A DNA stretch of 64,000 nucleotides from Scytalidium lignicola (GCA_002812745.2 NCSJ02000035.1:62001-126000); one strand, 5' to 3'. Shown: positions 10,063 through 23,071, numbered from the stretch's first letter. Notes: generated by a model not told the origin, from the sequence alone. Translations and numbers: made by a program.

Positions 10063-12853
10063 CTAATCAAGTCCAATCCACTCAGTGCCTTCATCTTCAT
10101 CGACTTCCATATCTTCATTGCCATTTGTGATACTTAGTAGACCTTCATTAACTCCAATTTGAGAATCCTTGGCTACAGGTTGAGCCAGTAAATAATCCAA
10201 CGTATATATATTCTCATCGGCTAACCTTCGCAGCTCATCCCTGATTTTCCCTACTGCTCTTCCAACAACCCTCAACTCTGCTTCTACTTCCCCTCTATGA
10301 TCTGAAATCCATTCCCCATGACTCGTTAGTACTGCACGGATCCATAGAAGACAGAACTCTAAATGCGGCGATTCTTCCGTTTGCATAGCTACAAATCGGA
10401 GGAGACGAGGGACATATACTATAGGAAGCTCTTGGACCACGAGATTTATATTCGATGCTGGAATTCCTTCAAACACACGCCGGATAAGAGGAGCTTCGTT
10501 GAGGCGGAAGGCCATAATGAGGGCTTTGAGATAGTCCTTTTCATGTTGTAGAACATGGATTGTTGATGCTGGGGTGATGGCTAGATCGAGGTCAATGGGG
10601 TCGAAAATGGGTGTTGTGTCTAGACTGTAAATTAAAAGGCCTTCTGTTGAAGCTGCACAGAAGGATCGACCCGTTGGAGCAAAGTCTACACTAGTTACGC
10701 GGACTTCTGGGAAGCGTTTACGGGCAGATGGATCACCACCTCGTGTAGAGCCTGGTAGGGTCCTATCTATCCGGTCTTCTAGATCGGAAGCCTCACCCTG
10801 ATCATCGATTAACCCAGCAGGTCCAGCCTCTGTTAAGCTCTTGCTATTTAGGAATTCCTGGGTTCCCGAGAGTGAGAGGTTGACGCTGACAGTAAATTTC
10901 TTTAGAAGGACGAGAGATGAGACGGAGTATAGGCAGATGTATTTGCTGTTTCCTCCAGCTAGAAGACAGCTTCCGTCAGAGCTGTATCTAATTGTATTGA
11001 AACTCTTTGTACCAGAAGCATTTGCTGCAGTGCGACGGTCCGTGATCTTACGACCACCAGATACGTCTCGCCTGCCATCAACACCTGCTTGTTGTTCTGC
11101 CTCCGAAACCGACCAGAATGTTAGTTGCCCATCAAGGGTAGATACTGCTATTTGAAGAGAATCTGGACGGAATGCAATGTCTAGAACGTCGGCTTGGAGT
11201 TGCAATGGCTCGCTGGTTTGGGTCCGGCTGAATACAGACCAGATTCGAACTGTATGATCCCAGCTTCCACTTATGAGTACACCCCCGTTTGGTGCAAATG
11301 CTAGAGAGGAGATGGGTCCTTCATGGCCTGATAATCGATCTAGTAACTGGCCAGTCTGTACGGACCAGATATGAACGTCGAAGGAGTCCAGCGAGCCTGC
11401 ACAAACAACTTCTCCACTCGGATCGACAGCTAATGAAGAGAATGAGAGACGAGTAGGAGCTGTGAAGGTGCGGAAATTTCGATACCGCACTAGATCCCAT
11501 GCTCGTATTGAACCATCAAGGCTGGAAGTAAAGAGGACATTGCCCTTTTTTGCAAACTGACAAGCAGTCACCCCACTAGTATGCTCAGTAAATGTGACAA
11601 TACAGAATCCTGAATTGATATCCCAGACTTTAATCTTTCCATCATCGGCAGTGGTTATGATTCGCTGGCCATCAGGAGAATATACAAGGGAATTCATCGA
11701 GTCAAAATGCCCTTGTTGTTTGAGGATATATGATTCTGATTGCCACTCCCATACCAGGAGCTGTCCCAGTTTGGAGGCACCGAATGCTAACCACTCGCCA
11801 GTTTTGTTTATTGTAACAAAATCGATATCATTTTGTGATATGCTCAAGCTATGTATCATGTTGAACTCAGGCATTTCGTAAAGTCCAAAGACTCCATTTG
11901 AGAACCCTGCCACTAAAAGATTTGACTCGGCATGGTAAGCGACGCAGTTTACTTTGGCGTTACTTTGTAGGAAATAGTGTCTTTCGGCAATCCTCCATCG
12001 CATGTGAGTATCATCATCTAAGTTCTCCTCGGCTTCATCTTCGTCCAAAGCTTCTGGTGCGTTCGGGTTACGCAAATATTCCCACCGAAACACAGCTCCA
12101 TCCTTGCTGACCGTATATATTTTTTCTTGATCTTTTGAAAACCATGCTCCCTTTACACCTTCCCTATGTCCTGCTAATGTTGTGGGTATAAATATATCCT
12201 CTTTATCCAAACTCCATATCCTTGCCGTCAAGTCCTTTGATGCGCTAAGAAAAAACCTTGAATCACTTGACCACTCTATGCTTTGGACAGTATCATAATG
12301 TCCAGTATAAATTCTGTGCCGTACGAATGGTGCAAATTCTAACTCTCCATCTGCATTCGTATCCGGTGTTGAAGGGGTGTGCCAGACCTCGATATGCCTC
12401 CCAACGCCTACCGCGAAATATCGTCCCGAAGGAGAGAATGCAATCGATGAAACTGGGGACTTGAAAGTAAATCGGTGAAGGGCGATCCTACGAGGCACAT
12501 TTGTCAAGATTGCTCGGCCATCTTCGTCAATTGACAAAAGTAGGTTACCCCGCGGTGTAAGAGCTATTCTGGCTACGTTTTTCCGATGCCCAAAAGGGAG
12601 CGTATGGGATTTATTACTGAATATATTTAGTATATTATACACAATAGAAATGAAAATGACAAATACTTACTTTACCAAATCGAAAACTGTAACTCGATTC
12701 CCAACCGGGGAAAATAGACAGGAGCCATCTGGACTAAAGAGAAGGTTTCCTTGGCTATAAACGGTACCTAAAAGGTTGGAAAACTTAAGCGGGGTTAATC
12801 CACATTATCCGGTATATTAATAGAAAGGTCAATACCTTGAAATCCGTCTTCAT
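10063..12853 (-). CDS. PWP2: PWP2 WD40 protein, UTP-B subcomplex of the SSU processome
   Basis: Nucleolar U3 snoRNP/SSU processome component needed for 18S rRNA processing. Minus-strand exons are 12853-12836 (18 nt, MKTDFK), 12783-12671 and 12616-10063, giving 894 aa with correct phases. Introns use GTATTG and GTAAGT donors. The N-terminal FSNLLGTVYSQGNLLFSPDG and VTVFDLVNNKSHTLPF are characteristic of the family. Two WD40 propellers follow (about 12 repeats, e.g. GHYDTVQSIEWSSDSRFFLS, GHFDSMNSLVYSPDGQRIIT, GHEGPISSLAFAPNGGVLIS). The C-terminal Utp12 domain lies around residues 730-840, and an acidic tail ends the protein. It is divergent to the septin gene, with 326 bp between the starts. 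Confidence 0.97.
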
Positions 12854-13179
12854 TGTCCTCTTGACTTTGGCATTTTTGCCGTAAATTTCACACCTCGAAT
12901 TTTCCTGTCGCAATTGGGATAATTTTCGGACCCCGGCAGTATGTTGATCCGCGACCCTGAAGTTAAAAGTGTTAGCGCGACTTTACTGAAGCTGGGGTCC
13001 TCTAGCGAATATATCCAGGGGCAGCAGTTGAATTTCGACTTCTCCTGAAAAGGCACGAGCGTTCTTAACCTTTGAACCTCCTCCTAGTCAACAAAATCTT
13101 TATTTATCAAAGGTGTTTAGTCGGACAACCGAGATACTTAGAATTTTTAAAAGAAGAGACTTCTTTTGCCGCACTCATA
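12854..13179. promoter_or_regulatory. Divergent PWP2 / septin promoter
   Basis: 326 bp between the two start codons, so the genes must share this space for promoters and 5' leaders. No clear named motif was identified. Confidence 0.5.
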
Positions 13180-14505
13180 ATGGCCCCTGCATCAGAAAGT
13201 AGCGCGTCCCCTATTGGGATTGCGAATCTCCCAAACCAGCGACACAAGATTGTAGCCAAGAGAGGAGCAGCTTTCACTATCATGGTACGACCATATACGA
13301 ATTTTTATAATTGTTATGCAAGTATGTTCTAATGTTGGGGAACTACAGGTTGCTGGTGAATCGGGCCTCGGAAAGACAACTTTCATCAACACCCTCTTCT
13401 CGACCACAATCAAAAACTATGCCGACCACAAGCGTAGACATGCAAAGCAGGTGGACAAGACTGTGGAAATTGAGATCACAAAAGCTGAGCTGGAGGAGAA
13501 ATTCTTTAAAGGTAAACGATGGTCTAATATTTTGTGATAGTCTCACCGCTAATAGACCAAAGTTCGATTGACTGTTATTGATACCCCCGGATTTGGCGAC
13601 TATGTCAATAACCGTGATTCTTGGATGCCAATCATTGAATTTTTGGATGACCAGCATGAATCGTACATGTTGCAGGAGCAGCAGCCTCGCCGCGTAGATA
13701 AGATCGATCTCCGTGTTCATGCATGCCTCTATTTCATCAGACCTACTGGACATACTTTGAAGCCCCTCGATATTGAGGTCATGAAGAGATTGAGCTCCAG
13801 AGTTAATTTGATTCCTGTTGTAGCTAAAGCTGATACACTTAGTCCAGCGGACTTGGCCCGCTTCAAGCAAAGAGTATGTTTCAACTATACTTGACTCTGG
13901 CCAGAATAAGCTAATATTTGGAGCAGATACGGGCAGTTATTGAGGCACAGGGCATCAAGATTTATACTCCACCAATCGAAGAAGATGATGAGGCGGCCGC
14001 CCAACATGCCCGAAGCCTTATGGCAGCTATGCCATTCGCTGTCATCGGTTCAGAGAAGGATGTTAAAACTGGAGACGGACGCATTGTCAAGGGCCGTCAA
14101 TACTCATGGGGTGTAGCAGAAGTAGAGAACGAAGACCACTGCGATTTCAAGAAATTGCGATCTATCCTGATCAGAACCCATATGCTCGACCTTATCCACA
14201 CCACCGAGGAAGCTCACTACGAGGCGTATCGTGCTTCGCAGATGGAGACACGCAAATTTGGTGAAGCTAGACCAAGAAAGCTCGACAATCCTAAGTTCAA
14301 GGAAGAGGAAGAGAATCTCAGAAAGAGATTTACCGAGCAGGTCAAGATCGAGGAGCACCGCTTTAGGCAATGGGAGCAGAAGCTCATTAGTGAGCGTGAT
14401 CGCTTGAACAAGGACTTGGAGAGCACACACGCTGCAATCAAGTCCCTGGAACAAGAGCTTGAGGCGATGCAGGGCGGTGCTGTTCGTAGCCATGGTCGTC
14501 GTTAA
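13180..14505 (+). CDS. CDC3: Septin, Cdc3 class (AspB-like)
   Basis: GTP-binding septin that assembles into hetero-oligomeric filaments at septa and hyphal tips. Exons are 13180-13284, 13349-13511, 13563-13873 and 13927-14505, giving 385 aa; all junction phases fit. The G1 P-loop GESGLGKTTF opens exon 2, G3 is DTPGFGDYV (exon 3), G4 is VVAKADTL, and the septin-unique element runs through DGRIVKGRQYSWGVAEVEN. The C-terminal 85 residues form a charged coiled coil (RKRFTEQVKIEEHRFRQWEQ onward). The start MAPASESSAS is the first ATG in frame, and the polybasic stretch preceding the G1 motif is HKIVAKRG. Assignment to the Cdc3 group (AspB in Aspergillus) is by overall resemblance. Confidence 0.96.
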
Positions 14506-14790
14506 ATTTATTTTTTGCTTTAAGATATCCTTTTACTGTGACTCTTTTCAAAGCGACAAAAAGGGCGGGGGAGCCTAAGCGTTGCGAGCTGGTTATTGGC
14601 AAGACGTTTCGTTTTTATTCTGTTGCAGTGAGCGTTGGGGGCTGCCTAATCGTAAGCTAGTTTGATGAGCTCTTCTCCTAGTCTTAGTCAAGATATAATT
14701 TATGTCTCCTTTTTTCACGAAATAATTTCCGCCTTCATAAGAATTCATGTGAACCCGTTATATACATCGTAAGATAAGTACGTTATTTTG

Positions 14791-16314
14791 CTAAACTGCA
14801 TCCATACTTGCCCTTGTCGTTAACTGCTCATTCTTATTCCCAAGTTTCGAGATCTGCAAAAAAGCATCGACACCATAACCCTCCAAGCTATGCAATTCCA
14901 AATTTCCAGCCCAGTACTCTGCATAAACTCTACTTAACGGCAAACCCATGCCTAATCTCAGGTTCGGCGGCCTGCTAGACAACGAGGAGAGAGAGCTGTC
15001 GCGACTTATGCCACGATATCCACTCACAGTACTAGCCTGCTTACTGGCTGCTCCCTCAAGATGATCGACTCGTAGCTCTTGCATAGTGGCAGCCATCTTA
15101 GGAACCTGATTCAAATTTTCAAGCCGTTGATCTTTTCGTGGTCCTTTGCTAAATGACCAGAGATACGGCAAAATATCTCGGGGGATTCCACCGCCCTGAT
15201 CCGAGACCCTAATAATAACATGTTGCGGGGCTTCACAAACCGTAACCTCAATAGGTGGGGTTGGACCTGGCGAGTTAGGGTTCCTTCTCTGCTTCTCTAT
15301 GACTGCCTGGATTGAATTCCGTAGTAACTCGCCAATTATATACTCAAGGTGGCTTAATATGTACGGAAAAGTTGCATCGAGATGTCCTTCTAGCTTGATT
15401 TCTGGGAGGAGTGTTGATGGACCGTAAGCTTCTGCTGCTATGGCCTGAACCTCTTTCCCGACACGCTCGACTACTTCTTTGGCATTGCATTTTAGGAAGA
15501 CCTCTCCGACAAACTCGGATTCTGTTGTTTTAATATCTGGAAAATGCCATGGTGAGTTGAAGGTTTCTGTGAGAGCTAGGTGTTGCTCTGCGATTACTCG
15601 GCGTGATATCCTCTAAAATATCTAAGAATCAGCTCTGTAGGGGTAATTTTCTGAAGTAACTGAGGCATAGGGACGCCGTGATATGTCAGAGTGGGAAGAT
15701 TCGCATACTGAACGAAGGATGGTATTCATGAACTTATCCATATCCTCGGGCTTCATCAAATCACGACATTCCAGTACGCCCATTGCCAAACTCGGGATGA
15801 CTGTCAAGTGCTCTTGAAGAGTTTGACTAATCTTCTTGCAAAGCTTCTCATTATCTTCTAAGTTCTTGATTTCTCGCACCCGTCGGAGACTTTCGAACGC
15901 TTTATAATAGAGCTCATATACCTGACTCATATGAGGATTTGTAACCACAACATATGGCAGAGTCTGCATATCCCGAATTCGATGAGCGAGCCTAAAACGC
16001 TGATCAGAAATGCATCTCAAGAGACATTACTGTATGCATCCATACCTAGCTGGTAACTCTGTCCGAACATAATTGGCAGAACTGATCAACCGTGCTTCAG
16101 TCAAGGACCTCCCGAACACCATGAGCTGCCTCAAGCTGATAGGCCGAGCTTCCTTTGCAACCCATCTGTATAGACATAATTGTAAGTACTTTGATTATAA
16201 ACTAGAGTCAAATAACGGACTCATCAAGAGAAGAAGCTGGTCTCCATGGAGGGGTATTGTGTAATGGTCGCGTGAGAATCCGTTGGTATTGGGAAGCGGC
16301 GTGGCAGCCGCCAT
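14791..16314 (-). CDS. Mitochondrial pyruvate dehydrogenase / branched-chain ketoacid dehydrogenase kinase
   Basis: GHKL-fold protein kinase that inactivates the PDH or BCKDH E1 subunit. Supported minus-strand exons run 15612-14791, 15991-15661 (GTATGG donor before it, CGTTTTAG acceptor) and 16314-16046. The all-helical N-terminal domain reads RPISLRQLMVFGRS, NYVRTELPARLAHRIRDMQ. The ATPase boxes are visible as HLEYIIGELLRNSIQAV (N box), VSDQGGGIPRD (G1), and LGMGLPLSRVYAEYWAG (G2). The 48-nt intron 15613-15660 has a weak GTTACT donor. The first exon is uncertain: from ATG 16312-16314 (MAAATPLPNT) the frame is open to the kinase domain except for one TAA at 16195-16197. A 51-nt intron 16166-16216 with donor GTTATT would remove it. 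Confidence 0.85.
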
Positions 16315-16807
16315 TTGATGTCAACCAAAGGGTCTTTGCGCCATTCTGCGAACGGGATCGCAACATGCCGGCAATTCCATACGAAGATTAAATCCTTTAG
16401 AGGTTGGTCGACAGCTTGTAGAACTCTTGCTCAATTGCAATCGATGAGTAGTCAATAGACCTGCAGACGGACTACCGACCTCGCAGCGCACTGTCGTTCT
16501 AGAACCCCGCTAGACGCTGGGGTGTCGCTGTACCCTGTCAAAGCATTCAGGAGGTCAGAGAGCTCATCCAGGGGCTCGAAAGTGTTTGCTGAAATTATTT
16601 CTTTACTGTACTTCTTAAAACTAGCCCGTCTTTATTTTATACTATTAAGCTTCAAGCTTTATCAAAAGTTAAAAGACACTACCTTTGGACACTTTAGACG
16701 CCACCCTACCGTTTCGATAAGCCTTTGTGCATTTATTTATACGTGCACCCACCTGTAAACAATCCTCGCTGTGATTCTATTATCTTTGAAGCACCCCTGA
16801 AGCAAAT
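16315..16807. promoter_or_regulatory. Divergent promoter, PDK / SFH5-like genes
   Basis: 493 bp between divergent starts. A short ORF at 16522-16758 has no recognisable content. The stretch just before 16808 is C/T- and A-rich like a fungal 5' leader. Confidence 0.4.
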
Positions 16808-18215
16808 ATGAGTGCTGAATCTGAAAACAAAGCACCCGATGCCGTTGCAGCTCCTCCAGCTGCAGAGGATGCTCAACCAGCGGCTCCATCAACTACAACT
16901 GCAACTGAATCCAAGGAGTCTGATGCTACCATCCCATCTCCAACGGCTGCAGAATCTAAACCAGAAGTTCCCTCAAAGGATGTTGCATCGGATTCTAAGC
17001 CTGCTAGCGAGAAGGGAGCCAACAAAGAGGCTACCGCTGCAGCTGCGAAACCTTTAGATCAGCTATTTACCGAATTGCCATCGATTATCAAAGATGCTGG
17101 ATACGGAGAGATGTGGGGCGTTGAGCTCTCTGATCAGTCTCACATCCCTACTACTATCGTCCTCGAGAAGTTCTTACGCGCAAATCCAAACGATGTTACC
17201 AAGGCGAAGTCTCAATTACTTGAGGCCTTGAAATGGCGAAAGCAGCTCCAACCTCATAAGCTTCTTGACGAGACCGAGTTTGATGGGTCAAAATTTGGTG
17301 ATCTTGGTTACGTTACCATCTACAAGAATCCGGATGGTGGTAAGGAAATAATCACCTGGAATATCTACGGAGCAGTCAAAGATAAAAAGGCAACATTTGG
17401 CAATGTTGAAGAGTACGTAGATGTAGCTGTGCCAAAGCGTTCAAGGGTTATAATGCTAACTACACTGGAGGTTTATTAAATGGCGTTGCGCTCTGATGGA
17501 ACTCTCTATCCGTGAACTCGACCTTCCTAATGCAAAGGAAAAGATACCAGAGGGTGGCGTCGATCCCTACCGGATGGTTCAAGTCCATGACTACCTAAAC
17601 GTCAGTTTCTTGAGAATGGATCCGTCCGTCAAAGCAGCATCCAAAGAGACCATCCGTACGATGAGTGTTGCCTATCCGGAGCTACTCAAGGAAAAATTCT
17701 TTGTCAACGTCCCTGTAGTTATGGGCTGGGTTTTTTCTGCGTTGAAGTTGTTTCTCAGTGCTGAAACTGTCAAGAAGTTCCATCCCCTAAGTTATGGATC
17801 CAGTCTAGCTGGGGAGATTAAGAGCATTGGAGAACAGCTTCCAAACGGATATGGTGGGAAAGGCAAAGATATCAAGGAAATTGGGGTTACCGTCAAATAC
17901 TCTTCTGAGCCTGCTACTGCTACTGTCGCTACTTCCGAACCCACTGCAGCCTCCTCTGCGGCTGCTGAAATCCCAGCTGCTCCGGAGCCTGCTCCTACCT
18001 CCGAACCTTCCACTGCTGAGCCCATCGCTGCTGCAGAAACCTCTGCCACCCAGCCTGCTGCTACTGCTGCTGAGACTGCCGTTCCGTCCGCTGCCGCTAC
18101 CTCTAAGCCAGCTACCGAGGCTGTTGCTGAGCAGTCTTCTGAGCCTCCTGCTGCCTCTGAAGCTGTTGCTCCCTCTGAGCCTGCTGCACCTTCTGAAACC
18201 GACGCTGCAAAATAA
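16808..18215 (+). CDS. SFH5: SFH5-like phosphatidylinositol transfer protein (CRAL-TRIO/Sec14)
   Basis: Non-classical Sec14 homologue that exchanges phosphatidylinositol (heme in yeast Sfh5) at ER/plasma-membrane contacts. Exons are 16808-17412 and 17471-18215, giving 449 aa. The 58-nt intron (GTACGT donor, GCTAAC branch, GGAG acceptor) joins EE to FIKWRCALMELS. A disordered Ala/Pro/Ser/Glu-rich N-terminus (about residues 1-85) precedes the CRAL-TRIO-N part (IPTTIVLEKFLRANPNDVTKAK, ALKWRKQL). The lipid-binding domain then follows (GDLGYVTIYKN, EIITWNIYGAVKDKK, VHDYLNVSFLRMDPSVKAAS, YPELLKEKFFVNVP, FHPLSYGSSLAGEI). The C-terminal 90 residues are again a low-complexity Ala/Ser/Pro/Glu tail built on a loose EPAA-type repeat. 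Confidence 0.93.
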
Positions 18216-19018
18216 AGAGCTGGGCCTGTTAATTCATTCTTTGTGTCCTTGGCGTATAGAATTTCGTCTCAGATGTGTGGCTAATGAGACCCATTCGCAA
18301 GGACAATGCTGGATCCTTGAATGAGCTTCCTGGCGTTCTTTTTATGATTCCCCCAAAGTTTTCTAGCGTTTCTTAGTTTGTTTTGGAGGAAAATTTTACT
18401 CGGTCCTCCAGAGAGTTAATAAGATGAATAATTCAATATATATGCTATGCTGTAATTATATCGTGAGAATGTGGCTTGCCTCTAGTAAATTCCTTGAAGA
18501 TAATAGCATGAAAGAACTGAGACAAAGCAATTAGGAGAACTAATCCTTTCGACTTTTGAAGTCATTTTTGCAGCTTCCCTGCTCACACCTTGGTATCTTG
18601 CATCACACTAACTGGCGTGCGTCTATCAATGAGTTGATACCTCAGGAGATCAGCCTTGCCATTTGTAAGATCGTCACAGTTACAGATTCTTGAATACTTT
18701 ACTATAGCCTCAAAAGAAAAACCATCTCCTCCATAGCGTCACGATTGAGAAAGCACTGTTTGTCTAAGCAGCTTCTGAATATTGATTTATTGGGAATCAC
18801 TCCCGAACACGCCTACCTCATTAACTAAGCTCACTGTAACATCCAAGAAACGTCATTGGACTCGGTCCCACCATTAGCGAAGACAGGAAGCGGATGCCTG
18901 TGGCAACGTTTGAAAGGAGCTCTTGACCTTCAATAGCCTCTGCCACTACCCGACTCACCTTTTAAGTTATCCCGATCTGTTTCTGCGTCTGTAGAACAGT
19001 GTTGTTGTGCCTGCGATA
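18216..19018. other. Intergenic between SFH5-like and USP7-like genes
   Basis: 803 bp comprising the 3' region of one gene and the promoter/5' leader of the next. No clear RNA gene or repeat seen. Confidence 0.4.
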
Positions 19019-22000
19019 ATGAATCCCGTAAGTTTACCCCGCAGTGTTTCCAGGTAACAGATAAACCTCCGGATCCTCGCCAACTTTGCTGACCATTTCT
19101 CTCCCACTTCACATAGAGCTTCGATGCAGAGATACAGTCGCCCAATGGCATGCTCGTGGATACAGACGAGTATGTCATCGATCCCCCAGAAAATGAGAAG
19201 GAAGATGTTGCCATCATTAACCCCGATCAACTGGGAAGTGATGTGGAACTCCCAGATATTCCTCGAGCAGACGACTGTAAGAACGTCGGACCCCTAGACA
19301 TCTACTCAGCAGAACTGATTGCGCCTAGATGAGGCTATGAAAGAGCTTATTCTCCCACCTCTAGTAGAGCAACCTCCTATCATAGAGGACGCGATACATA
19401 CTTGGAATATAGAGAACTGGAGGAGTATGTCAAAAAAGGAACATGGGCCTATATTTCTAGCCGGTGGTTATCCTTGGTAAAACGATCATTCCCAGTTAAC
19501 ACATAATATAATTTCAGTTCTAACAACTTTAGGCGTGTGCTGATGTTTCCTTTCGGTAATAATGGCGTCGACTTCTGTTCCTTCTACCTCGAGCAAGGCT
19601 GGACTGATGATAACAGGCCACCGGATGACTGGGTGTGCTGTTTGCAATTCAGTCTAGTATTATGGAATCCAAATGATCCAACGCTGTACGCGCATAACAC
19701 AGCTCATCACCGTTTTACGAAAGACGAGGGTGATTGGGGCTTCACACGTTTTGTGGAGTTGCGCAAACTCTTCACTGTTCCATGGAATGGTTCAGATCGT
19801 CCACTTGTTGAGAATGAAGCCGCGAATATGACGGCATATGTAAGAATAGTCAAGGATGAAACAGGAGTCCTATGGCATAACTTCAGTAATTACGACTCGA
19901 AACAAGAAACCGGTTACGTTGGGCTCAAAAACCAAGGCGCTACATGTTATTTAAATTCCCTTATCCAGTCACTATATTTCACGAACGCTTTCCGCAAGGT
20001 ATGTGATGCGCAACAGTTTGAGGTTATAACGTATCTAAACCATATAATAGGCTGTATATCAAATTCCTACACAAGAAGAGGAGAATCTTTCGAATAGCGC
20101 ATATACTCTGCAGCGACTTTTCTATCAACTGCAAACATCGTCTAATGCTGTCGGAACCAATGAGCTGACTAAATCTTTCGGATGGGAAACGAGACATATT
20201 TTTGAGCAACAAGATGTTCAGGAATTATCCCGAAAGCTCATGGAACGTATGGAAGAGAAGATGAAAGGGACCGAGGCCGAGAACGTCCTCCCGAAATTAT
20301 TCTGTGGAAAGGTTCGGACTTATATTTCGTGTATCAATGTTCCATATGAATCACGCCGAGAAGAGGATTTCTGGGATATCCAACTCAATGTTAGCGGGAA
20401 TCCAAACCTTGAGGACAGCTTCAAGGATTACATTCAGGTTGAAACCATGGACGGCGAAAATCAATACTTTGCTGGTGACACTTACAAGCTACAAGATGCG
20501 AAAAAAGGAGTAATCTTCGAAAAGTTTCCAGACGTGCTACATCTCCAGTTGAAGCGATTCCAGTACGATATTGATAGAGATGCCATGATGAAGATTAATG
20601 ATCGCTACGAGTTTCCCGAGACGTTTGATGCTTCTCCATATTTATCCGAGGAGGCAGACAAGTCAGAATCCTGGGTCTATCAATTACATGGTGTTCTTGT
20701 GCACAGTGGAGATTTAAATGCTGGCCACTACTATGCATTTATCAAGCCGACGAAGGACGGATGGTTCTATAAGTATGATGATGATAGAGTGACGAAAGCT
20801 ACGTTAAAAGAGGTCTTAGAAGATAATTACGGTGGCGAGTACTTACCTGCAAATGGGCACCTTCCTAATGCACTTCACAAGACACAGCCCCTTCTGCGGC
20901 AAAACAGTGCATATATGCTAGTATATATTCGCAAAACCCGACTTGATGAGGTCCTAGTTCCAGTCACTAAGGATGATACTCCTCCTCACCTACGTAAGTG
21001 TTCATAAATTATAATCATATAGTATACTAATTTTTTTTAAAGAGAAGAAACTTGAAGAAGAAGCCGCCTATAGAGAAGCACGCAGAAAAGAACGAGAAGA
21101 ACAGCATCTGTATCTGAATGCCAGAGTTATTACCGATGATACATTTAAAGCACACAGTGGGACAGATCTGACAGTCTTCGACCAATTACACGACGTGGAA
21201 CCTGCTGCAGCAAGAAATTATCGTCTCCTCCGAAAATCTACGGTTAATGATTTGATTGAAACAGTTGCCAAAGAAATTAATCAGGATCCAAAACGGATGC
21301 GTATGTGGTTAATGGTCAATCGACAAAATAAAACAATACGGCCGGATGCACCGATTCTTGTTAACGATCAAACTATTGAAGACGTCTATATGAGAATGGC
21401 AGGCAGCAAATCCCAGGAATTACGCCTATGGGCTGAGATTGCAGAAGAAGTTGACTCTGAAGGAGAAGGCATTTTTACCCCGTATCAATCCGTTCAAAAC
21501 AGCACTGTAGCGAAAACCGATTTGATCCTGCTTTTCTTAAAATATTTTGACGTGGAGAATCAAAATCTAGCTGGTATTACGCATATCTGGATTAGCAAGG
21601 AGAAGAAGGTTGAGGACCTAGTTCCAGAGATCTTAAAGGCAATGGGATGGGCGGAGAAGGTGCAGCTGAAGCTTTTTGAGGCAAGTTTCAACTTGAATTT
21701 TTCGGGACCTAATCTTAACAGCCTCTAGGAAATTAAACCAAATATGATCGAACCGATGAAGGCAAAGCAATCGTTGAAGGCTGCCGAGCTTCAAGATGGT
21801 GACATTGTTTGCTTCCAGAAAGGATCTGATGGGAAAGGCGCTGATGCGAAGAGCTTATCGGACTCTGATAAGGAGTATGATATTCATTCTTTATATGACG
21901 AATGGTGCTGATATATGTGAAACGCAGTTTGAAGAAAGTCCAGCCAGATCGCATAGACGATGCCCGGCTCTTCTACGATTTCCTCGTACATAGGCGAATA

Positions 22001-23071
22001 GTCAGATTTGTTCCTCATCCAACAAGAGGTGTTGATCCAGAAAAATATGAGGCCTGCAACATTGTTCTCAGTTCGAAGAGTACTTATGATCAGGTCGCAG
22101 CTAAAGTTGGAGAGGCCATAGGTGTTGATCCAACACATATTCGATTCTGGACAGTCCATGCCACTACTGGTAATCCTAAGACCACTGTCAAACGAAATCC
22201 GGCACAGAATTTACATAACATACTTCAACCTCCGTATAGCACCTATAACGGCAGCCAAAGAGCCGATGCTCTCTATTTCGAAGTATTAGACATTAGTCTC
22301 TCTGAATTAGACACCAAAAAGGCTCTGAAGGTTACCTGGCTAAGTGAGGGTATTACAAAAGAGGTAAGCACCATCTACTCACCATACTCTTAGATTTATT
22401 AAGCCATGTTTAGGACGTATATGATATTCTTGTTCCTAAGAACGGTACTGTAGAAGATTTAGTAGAAGGCCTCATCAAAAAAGCTCAATTGGAAGATGAA
22501 AGCGCCAAAGGACCTATTCGGGTATATGAGACACATTCGAGTAAAATTCACAGAGAGCTCTCAAGGGAGACATATGTGGCTAGCATCACCGAATATGTCA
22601 CATTAATAGCTGAAAGAATACCCGCAGAGGAACTTGCTGTTGATCCACGGCAAACGATTCAAGCCTTTCATTTTCAAGGCGAACCTAGCAAGTCTCATGG
22701 GACCCCGTTCAAGTTCCATATCATTCCTGTAAGCTTTCAAAGTCTTGAGTCACCGTTTCGCTGCTAACTTATAAGGACGAAAAATTCTCTGAAACAAAGA
22801 AGCGATTGGAGAAGAGAACAGGAATTAAAGGAAAGAACTTCGAGAAGATCAAATTTGCTGTTGTAAAGAGAAGCTCTTATTCAAAACCTATATATCTTAA
22901 TGACGGTAGGTGCTTGCAGCTACAATTTTTTGCTAATCCTTTTATTGACGAAATTTTACAGATGATGTTTTATGGGAAGTTGCTAGTCATGATGATGATT
23001 TACTTGGTCTAGATCACGTCGACAGGTCACGAGTTATAAGGAATGGTGCTGGTGATTTGTTCTTGAAGTAG
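19019..23071 (+). CDS. UBP15: Ubiquitin C-terminal hydrolase, USP7/Ubp15 type
   Basis: Deubiquitinase of the USP7/HAUSP family (yeast Ubp15). Inferred exons: 19019-19027, 19117-19276, 19329-19476, 19533-19998, 20051-20993, 21043-21680, 21729-21874, 21928-22363, 22414-22728, 22776-22905 and 22962-23071, giving 1166 aa with every phase consistent. The MATH/TRAF domain spans about residues 75-215 (IHTWNIENWRSM, VLMFPFGNNG). The catalytic Cys box is GLKNQGATCYLNSLIQ (Cys about 244). The His box is HSGDLNAGHYYAFIKP (His about 487). The ICP0-binding/Ubl region and C2 domains follow (ILLFLKYFDVENQ; HPTRGVDPEKYEA). Intron 6 (21681-21728) is GC-AG. The 9-nt first coding exon (MNP) is the least certain part; an in-frame ATG at 19150 is the alternative start. 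Confidence 0.93.

Noticed and set aside
17792..18324. Long shadow ORFs in the SFH5-like tail
   Set aside because: They arise from the Ala/Pro/Ser repeat region read in other frames and on the other strand.
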